DNA of 6,737 bases from Thiobacillus denitrificans (lineage in GTDB: Bacteria > Pseudomonadota > Gammaproteobacteria > Burkholderiales > Thiobacillaceae), in assembly GCA_002424845.1 (NCBI GenBank), contig DILD01000097.1, forward strand, positions 1 through 6,737. Reading direction: 5' to 3'. A program made the position numbers and the translations under genes. Positions 6,662 to 6,737 of this stretch are shown here, one piece after another. Below the pieces are notes generated by a model. The model saw nothing but the letters and a program-made list of their open reading frames with translations. It did not search any database and was not told the origin of the DNA. The number at the start of each line of letters is the position of its first letter. Position 1 is the stretch's first letter.

Positions 6662-6737
6662 CGCGTCCCTTATGGGAGGGGCGCCTCCGCCGCGATTGCC
6701 TGCACCGCGCATCGGCCCGCAATCGGCCCGAGGGCGG
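6662..6737. repeat. Composite REP element, copy 2 (cut by window end)
   Basis: This is a direct repeat of copy 1, offset by 120-122 bases. Both begin with cgcgtccct, differ in the next 9-11 bases (tgtgtgcgg versus tatgggagggg), and then match at 53 of 56 positions (6560-6615 against 6682-6737, counted by eye). In this copy the + strand head reads TATGGGAG, closer to the expected REP head than copy 1. The element reaches the window end, so its - strand REP head is missing and more copies may follow. Confidence 0.72.

Overview
The window is high-GC DNA with strong G/C preference at third codon positions, all genes lie on the + strand, and it ends in paired REP-type palindromes. Together these suggest a proteobacterium, most likely a gammaproteobacterium of the Xanthomonadales or Pseudomonas kind. 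This placement is an inference from composition and REP style; there is no marker gene in the window.

Layout. (1) Positions 1-2746 hold the 3' part of a large gene for a secreted repetitive protein. About 21 copies of a 30-37 residue beta-strand repeat (core V-T-V-G-N/D-V) lead into a C-terminal RTX-type calcium-binding and type I secretion region; the 5' end is outside the window. (2) Positions 2743-2800 carry two consecutive perfect hairpins, the first enclosing the stop codon and the second a textbook Rho-independent terminator. (3) Positions 2831-4753 encode a TPR protein fused to a sulfotransferase domain whose PAPS-binding and catalytic-glutamate region resembles tyrosylprotein sulfotransferases. 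(4) Positions 4754-4884 are a 131-base gap with what may be the decayed 3' end of an unknown gene. (5) Positions 4885-5925 encode a SET-domain protein of the Rubisco-LSMT/SETD type, a probable protein-lysine methyltransferase. (6) Positions 5946-6488 encode a small multi-pass inner-membrane protein of the YgjV family. (7) Positions 6489-6737 are non-coding and hold two direct copies of a composite element built from two REP palindromes in opposite orientation.

How the parts may work together. A probable type I-secreted, surface-layer- or adhesin-like protein is followed by two enzymes from families that modify proteins: a TPST-like sulfotransferase and a SET-domain methyltransferase. The most interesting hypothesis is that this is a modification cassette acting on the repeat protein (sulfation of tyrosines in acidic surroundings, methylation of lysines) before export. 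The co-location and motifs are seen in the sequence; the substrate relationship is inference. The strong terminator, followed by only 30 bases before the next gene, suggests the enzymes are expressed at much lower levels by read-through or from a promoter inside the repeat gene.
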